Source: DATJFH01 sp035495815 (lineage in GTDB: Bacteria; Acidobacteriota; Terriglobia; Bryobacterales; Bryobacteraceae). From it: a stretch of DNA of 33,379 bases. The position numbers and the translations under genes are program-made. A model generated the notes under the pieces. The model ran no database searches. It was not told the DNA's origin and was given only the letters and a program-made list of their open reading frames with translations. Location of the stretch: NCBI GenBank assembly GCA_035495815.1, contig DATJFH010000073.1, positions 1 to 33,379 on the forward strand, in the 5' to 3' direction. Positions 31,195-33,379 of the stretch are shown one piece after another (position 1 is the first letter of the stretch; each line of letters begins with the position of its first letter).

Positions 31195-31346
31195 TGACGG
31201 CTGTCCAGCTCTTTCCCGATTTCAGCTACTCTCGGCTCCAGCGCCGCCGGCCGGCCGGCTGCTTCGAGGCTCGGCAATCGTTCGCAACCAGTCGCCTGAA
31301 ACGTTTCCAGCCGATCCTGCTTCGTTAATGGTTTGTGATCGCTCAT
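31191..31346 (-). CDS. 51-residue ORF between glyQ and glyS, function unknown
   Basis: A short frame, MSDHKPLTKQDRLETFQ to GKELDSRQ, overlapping glyQ upstream (ATGA) and glyS downstream (ATGA). This tight arrangement suggests that ribosomes can pass from glyQ through it to glyS, so it may be a real gene or a coupling device that keeps the two subunits in proportion. The peptide is hydrophilic with no signal or membrane segment and no recognised family. No strong Shine-Dalgarno sequence is visible. It could also be non-functional, serving only to bridge the space. Confidence 0.5.
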   Translation of the reverse strand: MSDHKPLTKQDRLETFQATGCERLPSLEAAGRPAALEPRVAEIGKELDSRQ

Positions 31347-32236
31347 GCCGCCCTTATCGCTTCCCGCTGGTCGACCCAGGACTGGGCCACTCCCACAGCC
31401 AATTTTCTCACGCGCGCGATCACGCCAACCCGCTCCGTCACGCTGATTGCTCCGCGCGAGTCCAGCGTGTTGAACAGGTGCGAGCACTTCAGCACGTGAT
31501 CGTAAGCTGCCAGCAATGGAAAGCCCGCCTTGTTCTCCGCTTTCGGGTATAAACCCAGCAGCCGCTGCGCCTCCTGCTCGTGCAGGTCGAACAGCTTCCA
31601 CAGCGTCTCCACATCCGCCATTTCGAAGTTGTAGACCGAATATTGCAGCTCGTCGGCGAACCGGACCTGCGCGTAGCTGACCCCGGGCGCCCACTCGATG
31701 TCGTACACGCTGTCCTTCACCTGCAGAAAGGCCGTCAGCCGCTCCAGTCCGTAAGTCAGCTCCGCCGGGACCAGCTCCAGATCCACTCCCCCGCATTGCT
31801 GGAAATACGTGAACTGTGTGATCTCCAGGCCGTCCAGCATCACCTGCCAGCCCACCCCCCAGGCGCCCAGCGTCGGCGATTCCCAGTTATCTTCCTCGAA
31901 CTTGATGTCGTGCTTGCCGAGATCGATTCCGATCGCCTCCAGGCTCCGCAGGTAGAGGTCGATCACGTTGTCGGGCGAAGGCTTGAGGATTACCTGCAGT
32001 TGCTGGTGTTTGTAAAGCCGGTTCGGGTTCTCGCCGTATCGTCCGTCGGCGGGGCGGCGGCTGGGCTGTACGTAAGCCACCCGATAGGGATCCGGCCCCA
32101 GAACCCGGAGGAACGTTTCGGGAGCCATCGTGCCGGCTCCGACCTCGCCGTCGTAGGGCTCCTGAATCACGCAGTTCTGCGCGGCCCAATAACTCTTGAG
32201 CTTGAAGATCACCTGCTGAAATTGAACAGATTCCAT
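31343..32236 (-). CDS. glyQ: glycine--tRNA ligase alpha subunit
   Basis: The catalytic class II subunit of bacterial glycyl-tRNA synthetase, 297 residues (E. coli 303). It has FQQVIFKLKSYWAAQNCVIQ, GAGTMAPETFLRVLG, AYVQPSRRPADGRYGENPNR, and FEEDNWESPTLGAWGVGWQV, all standard for GlyQ. ATG 32236 is chosen because MESVQFQQVI begins the known fold; a longer frame upstream runs into recO. It starts two bases after the recO stop. Its stop overlaps the 51-residue ORF (ATGA), which in turn overlaps glyS. Confidence 0.97.
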   Translation of the reverse strand: MESVQFQQVIFKLKSYWAAQNCVIQEPYDGEVGAGTMAPETFLRVLGPDPYRVAYVQPSRRPADGRYGENPNRLYKHQQLQVILKPSPDNVIDLYLRSLEAIGIDLGKHDIKFEEDNWESPTLGAWGVGWQVMLDGLEITQFTYFQQCGGVDLELVPAELTYGLERLTAFLQVKDSVYDIEWAPGVSYAQVRFADELQYSVYNFEMADVETLWKLFDLHEQEAQRLLGLYPKAENKAGFPLLAAYDHVLKCSHLFNTLDSRGAISVTERVGVIARVRKLAVGVAQSWVDQREAIRAA

Positions 32237-32238
32237 CT

Positions 32239-32994
32239 TTAAGAGGCTTCCAGGACGGGGGCTGTAATCAGCCTGCGTTCGATCGCATCTTCCATGCGTT
32301 GAGTCAGGAAACGGCGCAGATCGGCGGCCGTGTCCTTGGACCATGGCCCTCCCGATACCTCCGCCGGCGGCTTCCGCAGGACCTCGGCTGCGATCGATCT
32401 CGATTGCGGACTCAACTCCCAGCTATCCCCGCTCCGGCACTCGGCGCAGTGCAGTCCGGCGGCGCCGCGGCTGAAGAACGCCCGCTGCGGCTGCTCCGGA
32501 TCCGCCAGCCAGGTTCCGCAGGCGGCGCAGGCCTCCAGCGACGGAAGAACACCCGCCAGCTTCACCACCCACAAGCTGAAGTAGGTCACCGCCCGCCAGA
32601 CGTTCTGGGCGCTCTCCCGCAAGTGTTCGAGCACGGTCAGCAGGAGCCGGAAGAACTTCTCGTTCACTTCCGCCGGGGGCAGGAATTGTTCGGAAACTTC
32701 GGCGATGAAATCCAGTGCCACGCTAGTCGTCAAATCTCCGTGCAAACCGAAATGGGAGTGGATCAGTTCGCAGGCGTCCAGCGTCACCAACTCCCGCGTC
32801 TCCCGCTGGAAATAGAATATTTTCGCATGCGTGAGCCTTTCGAGTCCCGCGCCAAAACCGCTCTTCGGACGTCTGGCCCGATTGGCCACCCCGCGCATCT
32901 TTCCGAAATCCCTGGTGAGAAAGCTGACCACCAGATCCGCCTCTTTGAGCGGGTAGGTTCGCAAGACAATGGCTTCGCTTACGCGAGCCGGCAT
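32239..32994 (-). CDS. recO: DNA repair protein RecO
   Basis: RecO works with RecR (and RecF) to load RecA on SSB-coated single-stranded DNA and anneals DNA strands. The 251-residue product has the N-terminal OB-fold (SEAIVLRTYPLKEADLVVSF, then RDFGKMRGVANRARRPKS). A helical domain follows, with a zinc-binding site from CAACGTW and HCAEC (two CxxC pairs) near residues 165-195. The length is usual for the family. It is the first gene of the operon with glyQ, the 51-residue ORF, glyS, ppdK and the PPOX gene. The EXORDIUM-like gene lies 87 bases upstream on the same strand. Confidence 0.93.
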   Translation of the reverse strand: MPARVSEAIVLRTYPLKEADLVVSFLTRDFGKMRGVANRARRPKSGFGAGLERLTHAKIFYFQRETRELVTLDACELIHSHFGLHGDLTTSVALDFIAEVSEQFLPPAEVNEKFFRLLLTVLEHLRESAQNVWRAVTYFSLWVVKLAGVLPSLEACAACGTWLADPEQPQRAFFSRGAAGLHCAECRSGDSWELSPQSRSIAAEVLRKPPAEVSGGPWSKDTAADLRRFLTQRMEDAIERRLITAPVLEAS

Positions 32995-33081
32995 ATCGGC
33001 TTCACGGGGAAACTTCAGGGTAACACAACGGCGGAGTTGCGGTCCTAGTCTGGGGGAATGCGCCGCCGCGAGGACTCAGGA

Positions 33082-33379
33082 CTAGTAGCTCATGGCGCAG
33101 GCGGATTGGGAGCCGTTGTTCACCCAGTTCTGCTGGATCAGGTAATCGCGTCCACCAAGGTGCACGTTGTATTTGCTTCCATTCGCCGCGGTGCTCAAGG
33201 TTCCAAAAGTCCAGGCGCACTTGTCGGCGTTTTCCTGGCCATTGTTGAAGTACCACGCGTTCAGGTCGGGATCGGTGACGGCCTCTTCCAATTCGTGGGC
33301 GATAATCGATGCCATTGCATCGGCCCCCACGTTGTCGTTGGGACTGCTTGCCGTCTGGGCCGCGCAGGCCGACGGGCAT
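33082..33379 (-). CDS. EXORDIUM/phosphate-induced-like secreted protein, C-terminal part (N-terminus beyond window)
   Basis: About 98 C-terminal residues are visible. The frame reads CPSACAAQTASSPNDN, then GADAMASIIAHELEEAVTDP, DLNAWYFNNGQENADKCAW, a GSKYNVHLGGRDYLIQQNW segment and the end CAMSY before TAG. AHELEEAVTDPDLNAW with ENADKC and YLIQQNWVN is the pattern I recall for the C-terminus of EXORDIUM-like (phosphate-induced protein 1, PF04674) proteins, which occur in plants and some soil bacteria. HELEE may bind a metal but is not a complete HExxH site. Cysteines suggest an extracytoplasmic protein. The N-terminus and signal peptide lie outside the window. Confidence 0.75.
   Translation of the reverse strand, partial: CPSACAAQTASSPNDNVGADAMASIIAHELEEAVTDPDLNAWYFNNGQENADKCAWTFGTLSTAANGSKYNVHLGGRDYLIQQNWVNNGSQSACAMSY

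Noticed and set aside
1..33379. Mobile elements, prophage, defence islands or CRISPR arrays
   Set aside because: No transposase, integrase, phage protein, direct-repeat array or tRNA-adjacent attachment site was seen; the gene set is housekeeping and catabolic.

Overview
The window is a GC-rich, gene-dense piece of a bacterial chromosome. There are no IS elements, CRISPR arrays, rRNA genes or recognisable tRNA genes. The gene content suggests a soil acidobacterium, perhaps of the Solibacter/Bryobacter type. The pointers are many secreted proteins of unknown or carbohydrate-related role, a DUF3500 protein, an Abhydrolase_10-type hydrolase, an EXORDIUM-like protein and tightly overlapping operons with frequent GTG/TTG starts. 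This placement is an inference from protein flavour, not from a marker gene alignment.

Layout, left to right. (1) 1-3964, minus strand: an aspartate-pathway/lysine operon in the order M20 peptidase, asd, lysC, dapB, with every junction overlapping; dapB is cut by the window edge. (2) 3965-4563: a gap with a hairpin and a likely promoter. (3) 4564-7040, plus: three consecutive exported proteins, namely a Tat-exported galactonate-dehydratase-like enolase-superfamily protein, a small Cys-containing secreted protein and a LamG-like protein broken by a one-base frameshift. (4) 7056-11301, minus: a secreted alpha/beta hydrolase and a bifunctional class A penicillin-binding protein. (5) 11377-11724, plus: a zinc-ribbon/PspC membrane protein whose 3' end overlaps purB. 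(6) 11685-13806, minus: a metallo-beta-lactamase-fold hydrolase followed by purB.

(7) 13807-18054, plus: a GntR/FCD regulator, an MR/MLE enolase-superfamily enzyme, a DapA-family lyase and an ACS-type MFS transporter. These are joined by ATGA overlaps or a 12-base gap and look like a sugar-acid catabolic operon. A near-perfect 24-bp palindrome lies in the divergent control region in front of it. (8) 18067-20282, plus: a secreted DUF3500 protein and an exported protein of unknown function. (9) 20305-23424, minus: glcE and glcF (glycolate oxidase subunits) followed by an RraA-like protein that carries a signal peptide; no glcD is present. (10) 23439-25997: a small unknown protein, an ICL/PEP-mutase-family enzyme and a TPR-plus-metallopeptidase protein. 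(11) 25963-32994, minus: a compact operon recO, glyQ, a 51-residue ORF, glyS, ppdK and a PPOX-fold flavoprotein. (12) The right edge holds the C-terminal part of an EXORDIUM-like secreted protein.

The window mixes housekeeping operons (lysine/DAP synthesis, purine synthesis, peptidoglycan synthesis, glycyl-tRNA synthesis, DNA repair) with catabolic modules for sugar acids and glycolate. Two of those modules appear to put enzyme folds usually found in the cytoplasm outside the inner membrane. The items most worth a second look are the 24-bp palindrome, the 51-residue ORF coupled at both ends between glyQ and glyS, the exported dehydratase trio, the exported RraA-like protein and the MBL gene that lacks a normal start codon.
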